The translations under genes were made by a program, and so were the position numbers. Of a DNA stretch of 64,000 nucleotides, positions 1-9,843 are shown piece by piece; the stretch's first letter is position 1; each line of letters begins with the position of its first letter. The stretch covers positions 2,651,501 to 2,715,500 of the forward strand of contig NZ_CP144212.1 in NCBI RefSeq assembly GCF_041378895.1, written 5' to 3'. The notes under the pieces are model-generated. The model did not search any database, was not told the origin of the DNA, and saw nothing but the letters and a program-made list of their open reading frames with translations. This stretch comes from Dechloromonas sp. ZY10. GTDB lineage: Bacteria > Pseudomonadota > Gammaproteobacteria > Burkholderiales > Rhodocyclaceae.

Positions 1-596
1 ACGATTTCGCTTTGCGGCACCGGGCCGCTGGCTTCGCGTGACTTGCCGCCAGCCTCTTGTTCAAGCCAATTCAAGCCATCAAGCCAGGCTCCAACACCGA
101 CCAAAACAGTCCCGACATGCACGCCAACTGCATGCGTCACCTTTGCCGAGCCAATCGCCCCCAGCCCCCATAAACCAACGGCCAGCGAAGTCAGCTGACC
201 GTAACGATACTGATTGACCACGCGATCAGGAGAAAAGCGGTAGGCCGCATAGCGCACATCAACGCTCAAAGCCCCTTGCGGCTGCGTCGCCACCGGTACG
301 CCACGCTCGACCAGCGCAGTGATCAGCAACTCGCGAAAACCTTCAACGAAAGCCTGTTCGCCGCCCGGCTGCGGCACATACAAGGCCCGCCCAGCAAGCT
401 TGTCGCCGATGCTCAGATCGGCCGCCAACTGCTCGGCGACATGCCCGGCGATCACCTGCCAGTGATGTGCCGCCTGCAGCTTCTTCTGCGCCGCCGCTTC
501 AAAGCGGGTCGGCGTCGGCACATCGGCATATTTCGAGGCACAACCGGACAACCCCAGCCCGGCCAGCAGCGCGCACAAAATGGCGCTCTTGTTCAT
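1..596 (-). CDS. Predicted outer-membrane lipoprotein, 3' end outside window
   Basis: The reading frame starts at an ATG at 596 and stays open to the first base of the window, so the stop codon is missing. A GGGAG ribosome-binding site lies just upstream of the ATG. The N-terminus has a short hydrophobic stretch ending in the lipobox LSGC, followed by ASKYADVP, so this is a lipoprotein exported by Sec and processed by LspA. The roughly 198 residues seen contain a mixed alpha/beta region and then a glycine/valine-rich hydrophobic part near the window edge. I do not recognise the family and assign no function. It is divergent from tyrS. Confidence 0.7.
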   Translation of the reverse strand, partial: MNKSAILCALLAGLGLSGCASKYADVPTPTRFEAAAQKKLQAAHHWQVIAGHVAEQLAADLSIGDKLAGRALYVPQPGGEQAFVEGFRELLITALVERGVPVATQPQGALSVDVRYAAYRFSPDRVVNQYRYGQLTSLAVGLWGLGAIGSAKVTHAVGVHVGTVLVGVGAWLDGLNWLEQEAGGKSREASGPVPQSEI

Positions 597-1132
597 ATAA
601 AACTCCCTGTCGACGAGGACAAAACCTTTCTGCCAAAGCAGATACAAGCCAATGGCAGCAGCAAAAAACAACCATGGGATTATGCCAAACACCCATCGCA
701 ATGCCAAAAGGAATATTCCATCAGTACCAAACGATGAAAAACAACATTTTTTAGATCATCCACGGTCAACAACCTTCACACTTAAAAACCAGCCTCGCGA
801 CAAGGCCGACCGACCGCCATCCACCTCCCGCCGTCGAAACCAGACTCCGGGAAGTCTCATCATGCGCTTAGCACCGAATACTGATCAGCGGTACCGACAC
901 CTGTCCGTGGCCAAATGCCCCTTACTTGAGATACCGGATGAAACAAGGGGCTCGGGCGTTCACGCGATACGCATAGCCGCCTAGCCATACGCGAATCAGC
1001 GACACCACATTCCCCTCCGGTCAAAAGCATGCCGAACTGCAGTCGACCGCAGCGCCTCTGTTAAAATCTGCGGTCCGATTTTTGGCGCGTCGGAATCTTT
1101 CTCAACTTGCGCCGGTTTGTGGAGAAAACGCA
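597..1132. other. Divergent intergenic region upstream of tyrS
   Basis: This 536-base gap between the lipoprotein gene and tyrS holds no convincing gene. The open frames in it have no good start site and no recognisable protein. Bases about 640 to 790 are clearly richer in A and T than the surroundings. A degenerate half copy of the ACGGTCGACCGT repeat lies at 762-767, with a six-T run exactly 21 bases out from the repeat centre, as in the full copies. A TAAAAT hexamer at 1062-1067 could be the -10 box of tyrS, but I see no good -35 box. Confidence 0.5.
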
Positions 1133-2407
1133 ATGTACAAGTCCCCCCTCCTTCAGGACCTGCAGGATCGCGGCCTGATCGCCCAGCTCACCGATGCGGA
1201 GACGCTCGACCAGATGCTGACCGAGGAGAAGGTGACGCTGTATTGCGGCTTCGACCCGACCGCCGACAGCCTGCACCTCGGCCATCTGGTGCCGGTGCTG
1301 ATCCTCAAGCGTTTCCAGGACGCCGGCCACACCCCGATTGCGCTGGTCGGCGGCGCCACCGGGATGATCGGCGACCCCAGCTTCAAGGCCACCGAGCGCA
1401 AGCTGAACACGCCGGACGTGATCGCCAGCTGGGTCGGCAAGATCCGTGACCAGGTCAAGCCCTTTCTCAAGTTCGAGGGCGACAACGCGGCGATCATGGC
1501 CAACAACTACGACTGGTTCAGCGGCATGAACTGCCTGGAATTCCTGCGCGACATCGGCAAGCATTTCTCGGTCAACGCCATGATCAAGAAGGAATCGGTG
1601 CAGCAGCGCATCCAGCGCGAAGACCAGGGCATTTCCTACACCGAGTTTTCCTACAGCCTGCTGCAGGGCTACGATTTTGCCGAGTTGTACAAGCGCCACG
1701 GCTGCAAGATCCAGGTCGGCGGCTCCGACCAGTGGGGCAACATCACCGCCGGCACCGACCTGACCCGTCGCCTGCATCAGACTCAGGCCTACGGCATGAC
1801 CGTACCGCTGATCACCAAGGCCGACGGCACCAAGTTCGGCAAGACCGAGTCCGGCGCCGTCTGGCTCGACCCGAAAAAGACCTCGCCCTACGCCTTCTAC
1901 CAGTTCTGGCTGAACACGGCCGATGCCGACGTCTACAAATTCCTGAAGTTTTTCACTTTCCTGCCGGTCGACCGGATCAACGAGATCGAAGCCGCCGATA
2001 AAGCCAGCGGCGGCAAGCCGGAAGCCCAGCGCATTCTGGCCGAGGAAGCCACCCGTCTGGTGCATGGCGAAGTGGCGCTGATGGCCGCCCGCCGCATCAC
2101 CGAAAGCCTGTTCTCCGGCCAGCTGGCCGACCTGACCGAGAACGACCTGGAGCAACTGGCGCAGGACGGCATGCCCGGCGTCCAGATCGACGGCGCCAAC
2201 GCTGGCCTGATCGACGCGCTGGTGGCCGCCGGCCTGGCCAAGTCCAAGTCGGAAGCGCGCACCTTCATCTCGGGTGGCAGCGTCGCGATCAACGGCGTCA
2301 AGGCCGACTCGCTCGATCACCAGATCGTTGGCGACGACCGCCTGTTCGGCCGCTTCAGCATCCTGCGCCGGGGCAAGAAGAACTACGGCCTGATCAGCTG
2401 GCAGTAA
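1133..2407 (+). CDS. tyrS: Tyrosyl-tRNA synthetase
   Basis: Charges tRNA-Tyr with tyrosine in the cytoplasm, using ATP. The 424-residue product matches the usual bacterial TyrS length. The class I HIGH-type signature is HLGH at about residues 48-51 and the second signature is KFGKT at about 234-238. The tyrosine pocket region [13 protein letters not shown] and the GGSDQWGN motif are present. The last 65 or so residues form an S4 RNA-binding domain ([12 protein letters not shown]). The ATG at 1133 was chosen because GGAGA lies seven bases upstream; the frame is open further upstream only from a TTG without a ribosome-binding site. A strong terminator follows at 2424-2457. Confidence 0.97.
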   Translation: MYKSPLLQDLQDRGLIAQLTDAETLDQMLTEEKVTLYCGFDPTADSLHLGHLVPVLILKRFQDAGHTPIALVGGATGMIGDPSFKATERKLNTPDVIASWVGKIRDQVKPFLKFEGDNAAIMANNYDWFSGMNCLEFLRDIGKHFSVNAMIKKESVQQRIQREDQGISYTEFSYSLLQGYDFAELYKRHGCKIQVGGSDQWGNITAGTDLTRRLHQTQAYGMTVPLITKADGTKFGKTESGAVWLDPKKTSPYAFYQFWLNTADADVYKFLKFFTFLPVDRINEIEAADKASGGKPEAQRILAEEATRLVHGEVALMAARRITESLFSGQLADLTENDLEQLAQDGMPGVQIDGANAGLIDALVAAGLAKSKSEARTFISGGSVAINGVKADSLDHQIVGDDRLFGRFSILRRGKKNYGLISWQ

Positions 2408-2423
2408 CCCGACGCCCGTCCTG

Positions 2424-2457
2424 AACGCCCCGCCCCGCTGCGGGGCGTTGCTTTTTT
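2424..2457 (+). terminator. Rho-independent terminator of tyrS
   Basis: A perfect ten-pair stem (AACGCCCCGC with GCGGGGCGTT) closes a six-base loop and is followed by a run of six T. It lies 16 bases after the tyrS stop codon. Confidence 0.9.
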
Positions 2458-2486
2458 ACCGGCAGCACCATCACTGCCGGCGAGCA

Positions 2487-2528
2487 TTTTCTGTATTTAC
2501 CACGGTCGACCGTGGCAAAGCGCCATTT
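2487..2528. repeat. Palindromic repeat, exact core copy (site B)
   Basis: The core ACGGTCGACCGT is at 2502-2513. The inverted symmetry extends to TTTACCACGGTC / GACCGTGGCAAA with a single mismatch. It lies between the convergent tyrS and histidine kinase genes and ends directly at the kinase stop codon. Confidence 0.9.
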
Positions 2529-5207
2529 TCAGCCGACCGCACTCATCTCAGCAGCCTTGCTGCGACTCAGCCAGCGATGAATGGTGGCGTAAACCAGTTC
2601 CAGATCGACCGGCTTGCTGATGTGGTCGTTCATCCCGGCGTCGAGACAGGCCAGGCGATCCTGTTCAAAGGCATTGGCAGTCAGGGCGACAATCGGCGTC
2701 TGCCGGTTCAACGAGTCGGCACGGATTGCGCGCGCTGCCTCAATCCCGTTGAGATGCGGCATTTGCATATCCATCAGCACCAGCGCGTATTTCTGCTGGT
2801 TCGCCAGCACCACCGCCGCAGCGCCGTCCTCTGCCAGATCCGCAATCAACCCAACCTCTTCCAAAGCGCCCTGCATCACCGCCTGGCTGATCGGCTCGTC
2901 TTCCGCCAGCAGCACGCATGCGCCAGCAAAATCACGGCGCAGCCGGCTCTCCGCCGACTCATCGCTGCCGTGCGGCAGGAGTTGGCCGTTGGCAGCCTCA
3001 TCGGCCAACGGCAGGCGCACGGTGAACCAGAAACAACTCCCCTGCCCCAACTGGCTGCTGACACCGATTTCCCCGCCCATCAACTCGACCAGACGCCGGC
3101 TGATCGCCAGCCCCAACCCGGTACCGCCGAAGCGGCGGGTCATCGACTCGTCGGCCTGGACAAAGGGACAGAACAGACGCGCCTGTTCATCCTCGCCAAT
3201 CCCGATCCCCTGGTCGCTGACCGAAAAGCGCAACAGTACTTCCTGCCCGACCTCAGCCGCCAGTTCGACCGTGATCCTGATCTCGCCATGCTGGCTGAAT
3301 TTGATCGCATTGGACGCCAGATTATTGAGGATCTGGCCAAGCCGCAGGGGGTCGCCGAGCAAGGGTTTGCGCCCCAATTCCCAAGGCAGGTCAACCGCCA
3401 GCGTCAGCCCCTTTTCTTCGGCCCGGGCGCCTAGCATCGAGTAAACATTGCCGAGTACGGTCGAGAGATGCAGGGGAATCCGCTCCAGGGTCATCCGTTC
3501 GGCTTCGATCTTGGACAAATCGAGAATGTCATTGAGGATGCCCAGCAAATGCTCGGCTGACGTCCGGGCCCGCTCCAACTGCTCCTCGCCGCGCGGATCG
3601 CTCATCCGCTTGCGGGCCAGCGCGATCATCCCCAGCACCCCGTTCATCGGCGTCCGCAGTTCGTGGCTCATATTGGCCAGGAAGGTACTCTTGGCCCGAC
3701 TGGCCCGCTCGGCGTCCTCCTTGGCCTGCGCCAGATCGCGGGTACGAGTCTCGACCATTTCCAGCAACTGGGTCTGGTATTCGAGCAATTTGGCTTCGGC
3801 CGCCTTGCGCTCGGAAATATCCTCAACCATCGCCACGCAGTAATCGACCTGACCATCGGCCTTGCGGACCACGCTGACCGCCAGCCGGGTATGCACCGGG
3901 TGTCCGTCGCGATGAACGAAACGCTTGTCCATTGCATAGCCATTGATTTCGCCGGCCAGCAGGCGCCGGAACTGTGCTGCGTCAGCCTCCAGATCATCAG
4001 GATGCGTCAGTTCGACCCAGGTCATCCGCTGCAATTCCTCGCGTGCATAACCAAAGGACTGGCACAGCGCATCATTGACCTCGACCCACCCCTTCTCCGG
4101 GCTGGTGATTGCCATCCCGATCATTGCGTAATCGAAATAGGCATGGAAGCGGGCTTCGCGTTCGCGGATTCCCTCCAGCATCAAGACCCGTTCGGTGACG
4201 TTGTGACCGATTCCGAGCACCCCCAGCAAATCGCCGCTACCCGAGTAAATCGGCGTCTTGGTAGTTTCCAGCAACACCCGCGGACCACCGTGGGCATAGG
4301 TCACCCATTCTTCATTGACCGTCGGCCCCCCGCGCTCGACAGCCCGCTGATCGTTGCGGCGGAAAAAGTCGGCCAGTGCCTGATCGACAAAATCGTAGTC
4401 GGTCCGTCCGATGATCGCCGCCTCGGCCGCCCCGAAAAAGCGTTCGAATTCGGCATTGCAGGCCAGATAAATCCCAGCCGGGTCCTTCAGCCAGATCATC
4501 GCCGGCGCCGACTGGATCACCGTCTTGAGCAGGCGCCGTTCACGCTCCAGTTCCTCGGTACGCTCGATCACCCGCTGCTCCAGCCCGCTCTGGGCCTGAT
4601 TCACTTGCTCGGCCATATGGTTAAAGGCCAGCCCCAGCGCCAAGAATTCACTACAGGACTCGCCATCCGTGGCCACCCGCCGCTGCCGCTCTCCGCCGCC
4701 AAAGGCTCGCGCGGTTTCGGCCAGGCGGGCCAGCGGCTGGGTCAAGCGGCGTACCGCGCCCCAAACCAGCCCCAGGCCGACCAGCAAGAAGAGCGTCCCG
4801 ACCAGCAACAAGCCGGTACGAATCCGGCCAGCCCCCTCCAGCATTTCGGCCTTGCGCTGAAAATGCACCAGGCGCAAGCCCTCGCTGCCGCTGATCGCAA
4901 CGTGCCGATAACTGGCCACCAGTTCGCCCAAAGGCTCAACCACCTGGGCCACACTGCCTTCGAAACCGGCAGTGATTGCCAGCAGGCGCAGTACTTCGCG
5001 CTCTCCCGGCTGCCCCGACAAGGTGTTTAGCAGCACCTCTCCGGAAGTATCGGCAAGCAACATGTGCCGCTGCAAGTTGGGCATCGCCGCACTGCCGAGT
5101 TCGGCCATCGGCAACAACTGCTCGTGGTTGAGCACCGCCAGCAGCACCCCCAGCGGTCGCCCGACCGGCCGACCTTCACTGTCTAGCGCATGCACCTGGC
5201 GTAGCAC
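2529..5207 (-). CDS. Hybrid sensor histidine kinase, C-terminal part of a frameshifted gene
   Basis: This open frame of up to 892 codons carries most of a membrane-bound hybrid histidine kinase. In order it shows the end of a periplasmic sensor domain, a transmembrane helix (about 132-152), HAMP, two PAS domains (about 235-345 and 350-470), a HisKA dimerisation domain with the phospho-accepting His in [11 protein letters not shown], a HATPase domain (N box SNAIKF, G box [10 protein letters not shown]) and a receiver domain with the phospho-acceptor Asp in [13 protein letters not shown]. The first methionine has no ribosome-binding site. The true N-terminus is encoded in another frame at 5183-5722, and the two join across a run of eight G. 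No output domain follows the receiver, so phosphotransfer to another protein is expected. Confidence 0.85.
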   Translation of the reverse strand: MLRQVHALDSEGRPVGRPLGVLLAVLNHEQLLPMAELGSAAMPNLQRHMLLADTSGEVLLNTLSGQPGEREVLRLLAITAGFEGSVAQVVEPLGELVASYRHVAISGSEGLRLVHFQRKAEMLEGAGRIRTGLLLVGTLFLLVGLGLVWGAVRRLTQPLARLAETARAFGGGERQRRVATDGESCSEFLALGLAFNHMAEQVNQAQSGLEQRVIERTEELERERRLLKTVIQSAPAMIWLKDPAGIYLACNAEFERFFGAAEAAIIGRTDYDFVDQALADFFRRNDQRAVERGGPTVNEEWVTYAHGGPRVLLETTKTPIYSGSGDLLGVLGIGHNVTERVLMLEGIREREARFHAYFDYAMIGMAITSPEKGWVEVNDALCQSFGYAREELQRMTWVELTHPDDLEADAAQFRRLLAGEINGYAMDKRFVHRDGHPVHTRLAVSVVRKADGQVDYCVAMVEDISERKAAEAKLLEYQTQLLEMVETRTRDLAQAKEDAERASRAKSTFLANMSHELRTPMNGVLGMIALARKRMSDPRGEEQLERARTSAEHLLGILNDILDLSKIEAERMTLERIPLHLSTVLGNVYSMLGARAEEKGLTLAVDLPWELGRKPLLGDPLRLGQILNNLASNAIKFSQHGEIRITVELAAEVGQEVLLRFSVSDQGIGIGEDEQARLFCPFVQADESMTRRFGGTGLGLAISRRLVELMGGEIGVSSQLGQGSCFWFTVRLPLADEAANGQLLPHGSDESAESRLRRDFAGACVLLAEDEPISQAVMQGALEEVGLIADLAEDGAAAVVLANQQKYALVLMDMQMPHLNGIEAARAIRADSLNRQTPIVALTANAFEQDRLACLDAGMNDHISKPVDLELVYATIHRWLSRSKAAEMSAVG

Positions 5208-5722
5208 GGTAAGCGCCAGCCCCCCCCGCCGGCATCGGGCAGCAGACGGATCATTTCATGCACTCCGGGCTCGCCCATGGCACGCAAGGTCTCGGCTGCC
5301 AGCAAGCGCCGTCCGATTTGCGAGGCCGAAGTGCTGAACCGCACCTCGCCACTACCCGGATCGAGAATCTGCAGGTAGCGGTAATGGTCGGGGTAGGCCC
5401 GCAACAACCGCTCGAGCGTCACTTCGACCGTTGCCTGTGTAACCTCGCCTGGCCGCTGCAAGGCACGGGCAACCACCTCGTTTTCAGCCAGCACCAGCAG
5501 GTCGCCGCGCCGCTCCTTGATCCGCTGAGTCAGCAAGGATTGCTGGTAGTCCGCCCCCTGCTCCAGCAGTTGCACCGCGCCGGTCACGTGGCGCTGCCAC
5601 TCGCCGGTCAACCCCAGCGCCGGGACACCGAAGTACCAGGCACACATGACGGCAGCGATACTGAGGGCAAAAAGCAGGGCGAAATAGCGACTGACGCGGG
5701 CGGAGAAGGAGTGCGGGCGCAT
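5183..5722 (-). CDS. Hybrid sensor histidine kinase, N-terminal part of a frameshifted gene
   Basis: Encodes the start of the kinase: a membrane helix at about residues 10-30 ([19 protein letters not shown]) and the first part of a periplasmic sensor domain with a helical bundle and the [17 protein letters not shown] segment typical of Cache-like sensors. The frame leaves the kinase after LLPDAGGGG at a tract of eight G (eight C on the plus strand, 5220-5227) and stops soon after. One extra G, or two fewer, would continue into [13 protein letters not shown] of the downstream part. ATG 5722 is preferred; TTG 5734 and GTG 5725 are alternatives. It overlaps the end of the binding-protein gene, suggesting translational coupling. 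It may be a sequencing error, a phase-variable tract or a real null allele. Confidence 0.75.
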   Translation of the reverse strand: MRPHSFSARVSRYFALLFALSIAAVMCAWYFGVPALGLTGEWQRHVTGAVQLLEQGADYQQSLLTQRIKERRGDLLVLAENEVVARALQRPGEVTQATVEVTLERLLRAYPDHYRYLQILDPGSGEVRFSTSASQIGRRLLAAETLRAMGEPGVHEMIRLLPDAGGGGWRLPCYARCMR

Positions 5723-5730
5723 CACGATGA

Positions 5731-6819
5731 TCAATTCTCGTAATCAAAAACCGACAGGCGATAGCGTTTGGGATCAGCGATGACTCTGGCCAGGCCGTCA
5801 TACCGCAGAGCGGCTTCGACGGCGGACCATTGCGCACCTTCCGGCAAGCGCCCCTGACGACTTAAAAAGTCGAACTCACCGCGCAACGGCGGCCGGCTCA
5901 AGCGCTCGGGAATAGCCGGTGCCGATGGCACCTCAAGCAAATCCTGACGGACAATCCGTACCGCCTGCGCATCCGTCACACCGACCGGCTTACCCGAAAA
6001 GGCCAAGGCATCGGCCTTCATCCAGCGCACTGCCCGCTCCAGATTGGACTGGGAACGACGCATCCACTCCAATGCCCTGACGAAGGATGCGGCCACCTGC
6101 AGGGCGCTCTCCGGCTGCCGCTCGGCGAATGCACGGCCAAACACCAGATAGTCGCTGGTCAAGCCGCGAAATACCACCCGGTTATCGCGGCTCGCGGCCA
6201 GGGCAATCGCCGGCGCCGGCTCCCAGCCGGCAAATGCGTCGATGCGGCCAGCCGCCAGTGCTTCTGGCATCTCGCTGACGGCCAGCGGCAACAGCTGCAC
6301 CCGCTGCTCGTCGAGCCCAGCCGAGCGCAGGCCCTGCAGCAGGGTGTGATGCGCACTCGACCCCTCGACATAACCAATCCGCTTGCCGGCCAGTTCGCCC
6401 ACCTGAATCACGCCCCGTCCGACAATCGCAGTCGAGGTCTGCTTGACCAGGCCGACAATCACGGCCTGCCCGCCGACCGTAGCCATCAGCGTTGGCATGT
6501 CGCCGAGCAACCCGACCTCCAGCTGACGGCGATTAAGCAACGGAACAATCTCCGGCCCACGCCAGAAGGGATGAAACACTGCAGTCCCGCGCGACACCTC
6601 AAGCGCCCGCTGCAAAACCCGGTCGCGCTGCATCACCGCGCTAACCACCCCTGACGGTATACCCAACGGCTGCACACCGACATCAACCGCAGGCGAATCG
6701 GCAACCGGCAACGCACGCCCGGCATCAGCCGCCAGCACCAGCGGCAACACCAAGCCCAAGCCCAACCCGCACAGCCACGACCAAGCGCGGCTTTGGCAAT
6801 CATTTTTCCGGCATCTCAT
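5731..6819 (-). CDS. Periplasmic substrate-binding protein (SsuA/NMT1-like)
   Basis: A 362-residue exported protein with a signal peptide (LCGLGLGLVLPLVLAADA). It resembles the nitrate/sulfonate/taurine binding proteins of ABC transporters: a first lobe with the FHPFWRGPEIVPLLNRRQLEVGLLG region, the central GKRIGYVEGSSAHHTLLQGL segment, and the second-lobe motif AAGRIDAFAGWEPAPAIAL. The ATG has an excellent GGAGGAG site nine bases upstream. No permease or ATPase genes are adjacent. Instead the stop codon overlaps the start region of the hybrid kinase, so the protein may present a ligand to the kinase sensor rather than feed a transporter. That role is an inference, and the ligand is unknown. 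Confidence 0.8.
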   Translation of the reverse strand: MRCRKNDCQSRAWSWLCGLGLGLVLPLVLAADAGRALPVADSPAVDVGVQPLGIPSGVVSAVMQRDRVLQRALEVSRGTAVFHPFWRGPEIVPLLNRRQLEVGLLGDMPTLMATVGGQAVIVGLVKQTSTAIVGRGVIQVGELAGKRIGYVEGSSAHHTLLQGLRSAGLDEQRVQLLPLAVSEMPEALAAGRIDAFAGWEPAPAIALAASRDNRVVFRGLTSDYLVFGRAFAERQPESALQVAASFVRALEWMRRSQSNLERAVRWMKADALAFSGKPVGVTDAQAVRIVRQDLLEVPSAPAIPERLSRPPLRGEFDFLSRQGRLPEGAQWSAVEAALRYDGLARVIADPKRYRLSVFDYEN

Positions 6820-6915
6820 GCAGGCACTCCTCCCCGCGTCGATAGACCTTCCCCTGACTCAATATAGCGGCTTTTCCGCCGCAGCACCGTATGACCTATG
6901 GTGCAAATCATGGCG

Positions 6916-6957
6916 AATTGGCCGCTGTTTAGGGTCGACCGTAAAAATCGCAAAAAA
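6916..6957. repeat. Palindromic repeat, near-exact copy (site C)
   Basis: AGGGTCGACCGT at 6931-6942 differs from the core at one base. The right arm has the two A tracts (AAAAATCGCAAAAAA), and the left arm is degenerate. It lies in the divergent region between the binding-protein gene and hda. Confidence 0.7.
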
Positions 6958-7033
6958 TGCCACTTGCCAGGCACCTCTCGGCGCGCTTCCGGTTTACCAG
7001 TAAAATCCGCCCCTCGTCGTTTCTCCCCCCACC

Positions 7034-7684
7034 ATGCGCCAACTTACCCTCGACCTCGTGCCCGACAGCCCTCCGACGCTGGACAACTTCGTCGCTGGCA
7101 GCAATGCCGAAACCGTCGCGGCACTGACCGAATGGCTGGCTGGGGCGCGGCCCGACACCTCGTTTGCCCTTTACGGCGAGTCCGGCTGCGGCCGAACGCA
7201 CCTGCTGCTGGCCAGCGGTTTCGCCTATGTCGATGCCGCCACCAACCCGGCCTTGGCTGGGATTACCGCCAACGGCGAGTTGGCGATCGACAATGTCGAC
7301 CGGCTCGACGCCGATGGCCAGATTGCGCTGTTCGCGCTGTTCAATCAGCTCAAGGCTGCAACCGGTCGCCTGCTCACCGCCGCCCCGCAACCACCGGCCC
7401 ACCTGGCCTTGCGCGAGGACTTGCGCACCCGCCTCGGCTCCGGCCTGATCTACCGGCTGCAAGCCTTGTCAGACAGCGAAAAGGCCGAGGCGCTGCAAGC
7501 CCTGGCCCGCGAACGCAGCCTGCGCCTGCCCGGCGAAATCAGCAGCTACTTGTTACGCCACGTCAGCCGCGACATGCGGACCCTGGCGATGCTACTGCTG
7601 GCGCTCGACCAGTATTCGCTGGAGCAGAAACGTCCGCTGACCCTGCCGCTATTGCGCGAACTGCTGCAGCAATACGCCCCCTGA
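7034..7684 (+). CDS. hda: DnaA regulatory inactivator Hda
   Basis: A 216-residue DnaA-family AAA+ protein without the C-terminal DNA-binding domain of DnaA. In E. coli, Hda with the DNA-loaded clamp stimulates ATP hydrolysis by DnaA after initiation. The N-terminal MRQLTLDL carries the clamp-binding QLxL motif. The phosphate-binding loop is GESGCGRTHLLLA at about residues 45-57, and the sensor region RDMRTLAMLLLALD is near the C-terminus. A TAAAAT hexamer at 7001-7006 could be its -10 box. The HAD phosphatase, pcnB and folK follow on the same strand with small gaps. Confidence 0.9.
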   Translation: MRQLTLDLVPDSPPTLDNFVAGSNAETVAALTEWLAGARPDTSFALYGESGCGRTHLLLASGFAYVDAATNPALAGITANGELAIDNVDRLDADGQIALFALFNQLKAATGRLLTAAPQPPAHLALREDLRTRLGSGLIYRLQALSDSEKAEALQALARERSLRLPGEISSYLLRHVSRDMRTLAMLLLALDQYSLEQKRPLTLPLLRELLQQYAP

Positions 7685-7722
7685 ATCCTTCATCCTCTTC
7701 CTTGTCTGCACCGCCTGTCACC

Positions 7723-8397
7723 ATGAATCTTGCCCTGTTCGACCTCGACAACACCCTTCTTGCCGGCGACTCCGATTTTGAGTGGGCGCAATTCCTGATT
7801 TCGCGCGGGGTGGTCGACCGCGAAGTGCAGGAGGCCAAGAACATCGAGTTTTACGAGCACTACAAGGCCGGCACGCTCGACATTTACGCCTTCCTCGAAT
7901 TCCAGCTGGCACCGCTGGCCCGCCACCCGCGCAGCGAACTTGATGCCTGGCACCGCGAGTACATGGCCAAGCACATCCGCCCGATCATGACCCCGCAGGC
8001 CCGGACCAAAGTTCTCGAGCACCTCGCCGACGGCGACCTGTGCGCCATCGTCACCGCCACCAACAGTTTCGTGACCGGTCCGATTGCCCGCGAATTCGGG
8101 ATCAGCAACCTGATCGGAACAATTCCTGCGGTCGACGTCGCCAGCGGCCGTTTTTCCGGGCAGCCGACTGGCACCCCCTCATTCCAGGGCGGCAAGATCA
8201 CCCGCGTCGAAGCCTGGCTGGAAAGCCAGGGTCTGTGGTGGGGAAGTTTCGAAAAAAGCTACTTCTACAGCGACTCGCACAACGACCTGCCGCTGATGGA
8301 GAAAGTCAGTCATCCGGTTGCGGTAGACCCCGACGACAAGCTGCGGGCACACGCCACGGCAGCCGGCTGGCCGGTCATCAGTCTGCGTCCGGCTTAA
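7723..8397 (+). CDS. HAD-IB family hydrolase (SerB-like phosphatase)
   Basis: A 224-residue haloacid dehalogenase-fold phosphatase. Motif I is FDLDNTLL at residues 5-12 with the nucleophilic Asp, motif II is the Thr/Asn segment IVTATNSF, and motif IV is YSDSHNDLPLM near residue 185. Length and motif spacing match the HAD-IB subfamily (SerB/CicA-like), whose members act on small phosphomonoesters. The substrate cannot be read from sequence. A helical cap lies between motifs I and II. ATG 7723 is 38 bases after the hda stop codon, and upstream in-frame codons lie inside hda in another frame, so this start is preferred. Confidence 0.85.
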   Translation: MNLALFDLDNTLLAGDSDFEWAQFLISRGVVDREVQEAKNIEFYEHYKAGTLDIYAFLEFQLAPLARHPRSELDAWHREYMAKHIRPIMTPQARTKVLEHLADGDLCAIVTATNSFVTGPIAREFGISNLIGTIPAVDVASGRFSGQPTGTPSFQGGKITRVEAWLESQGLWWGSFEKSYFYSDSHNDLPLMEKVSHPVAVDPDDKLRAHATAAGWPVISLRPA

Positions 8398-8481
8398 CAT
8401 TCTTCATCGGCAATTGCGCAAAAAGCCCTACGCCTTCCGGTAGAATCCGCAGGTTTTCGCAGTGCAACATTTCTTTTTCCC

Positions 8482-9828
8482 GTGATCCGCAAACTCATTT
8501 CCCGTGTTTTCGGCGGCAAAAAAGCCGCCCCCAGCAAGAACGAACCGGCCGTCATCCCGGTTTCCAGTCACGGCATCACCCGCGACCGCCTCAGTTCAGG
8601 CAGCCGCCGCACCTGCGAAACCCTGCAGCAGCACGGCTACAAGGCCTTCGTCGTCGGTGGCGCGGTACGCGACCTGCTGATCGGCGCCGACCCCAAGGAT
8701 TTCGACGTCGCGACCAACGCCACGCCGGAGCAGGTCCGTGCCTGCTTCCGCCGCTCGCGGATCATCGGCCGCCGCTTCCAGATCGTGCATGTGATGATGG
8801 GGCAGGAGACGATCGAGGTCACCACCTTCCGCGGTGAACTCGACGCCAACACCAAGAAAGACGAGCACGGTCGCGTCCTGCACGACAATGTTTTCGGCAC
8901 CCAGGCCGAAGATGCGGCGCGCCGAGACTTCACCGCCAACGCCCTGTATTACGACCCAGCCACGGAAGCGATCATCGACTACCACCACGGCGTCGGCGAC
9001 CTCAAGGCAAAAACCCTGCGCATGATCGGCGAGCCGAAGACCCGCTACCGCGAGGACCCGGTGCGCATGCTCCGCGCCGTTCGCCTGGCGGCCAAGCTCG
9101 GGCTGCAGATCGATCCAGACGCCAAGCGCCCGATCCGCGAAATGACCAGCCTGCTGGAAAACGTCCCGCCAGCCCGGCTGTTCGACGAAATGCTCAAGCT
9201 GCTGACCTCGGGCCATGCAGTGAAATGCCTGCGCCAATTGCGCGACGAAGGCCTGCACCACGGCCTGCTACCGCTGCTCGACGTCATCCTCGAACAGCCG
9301 CTCGGAGAAAAGTTCGTTATGCTGGCGCTGGCCAATACCGACGAACGAATCCGCAAAGGCAAGGGAAGTTCGCCCGGCTTCCTGTTCGCCACCCTGCTCT
9401 GGCACGAAGTGTTGATGCACTGGGACAAACTGAAGGCCAAAGGCGAGTTGAAGATTCCGGCGCTGTATCAGGCAATGGACCACGTGCTCGACGTCCAGGC
9501 GGAAAAGCTGGCGATCACCCGCCGCATCGTCGGCGACATCAAGGAAATCTGGTCGCTGCAGCCGCGCTTCGAGCAGCGCGCCGGCAAGCGCCCCTACGCA
9601 CTGCTCGAACAGCCGCGTTTCCGTGCTGCCTACGATTTTCTGGTGCTGCGTGCCCAGGCCGGCGAGATCGAGATGGAGATTGCCGACTGGTGGACCCGCT
9701 TCCAGCGTGCCGACTTCGACCAGCGTGGCGAAATGCTGCTGCCGGAAGCCGCTGGCGACAAGAAAAAACGTCGCCGGCGCAAGAAAAAACCGGCTCCCGG
9801 CGACGTTGACCGTAGCAGCGGCGAATAA
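8482..9828 (+). CDS. pcnB: Poly(A) polymerase I
   Basis: Adds 3' poly(A) tails to RNA, which promotes RNA decay. The 448-residue protein starts with GTG. The nucleotidyltransferase signature GGAVRDLLIG with the catalytic DFDVATNA acidic pair lies at about residues 58-78. The head-domain segments RDFTANALYY and the RNA-binding motif RYREDPVRMLRAVRLAAKLG follow. The C-terminal tail is strongly basic (KKKRRRRKKK), as in other PcnB proteins. These features separate it from the CCA-adding enzyme. The gene ends 15 bases before folK, an arrangement common in proteobacteria. Confidence 0.93.
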   Translation: MIRKLISRVFGGKKAAPSKNEPAVIPVSSHGITRDRLSSGSRRTCETLQQHGYKAFVVGGAVRDLLIGADPKDFDVATNATPEQVRACFRRSRIIGRRFQIVHVMMGQETIEVTTFRGELDANTKKDEHGRVLHDNVFGTQAEDAARRDFTANALYYDPATEAIIDYHHGVGDLKAKTLRMIGEPKTRYREDPVRMLRAVRLAAKLGLQIDPDAKRPIREMTSLLENVPPARLFDEMLKLLTSGHAVKCLRQLRDEGLHHGLLPLLDVILEQPLGEKFVMLALANTDERIRKGKGSSPGFLFATLLWHEVLMHWDKLKAKGELKIPALYQAMDHVLDVQAEKLAITRRIVGDIKEIWSLQPRFEQRAGKRPYALLEQPRFRAAYDFLVLRAQAGEIEMEIADWWTRFQRADFDQRGEMLLPEAAGDKKKRRRRKKKPAPGDVDRSSGE

Positions 9829-9843
9829 ACGCAAGGATTACCC

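Noticed and set aside
652-984. Possible 110-codon gene upstream of tyrS
   Set aside because: No ribosome-binding site, no recognisable motif, and it runs through an A/T-rich region and a repeat arm.
1061-2320. Long minus-strand open frame opposite tyrS
   Set aside because: It lies entirely within tyrS, has low-complexity Gly/Val/Gln-rich translation typical of antisense GC-rich frames, and shows no known protein.
7812-7819. Isolated GGTCGACC octamers (also at 1966 and 29882)
   Set aside because: They fit normal coding (ValAsp/Arg codons) and lack the ACGG..CCGT core ends and the A/T tracts, so they are not counted as repeat copies.
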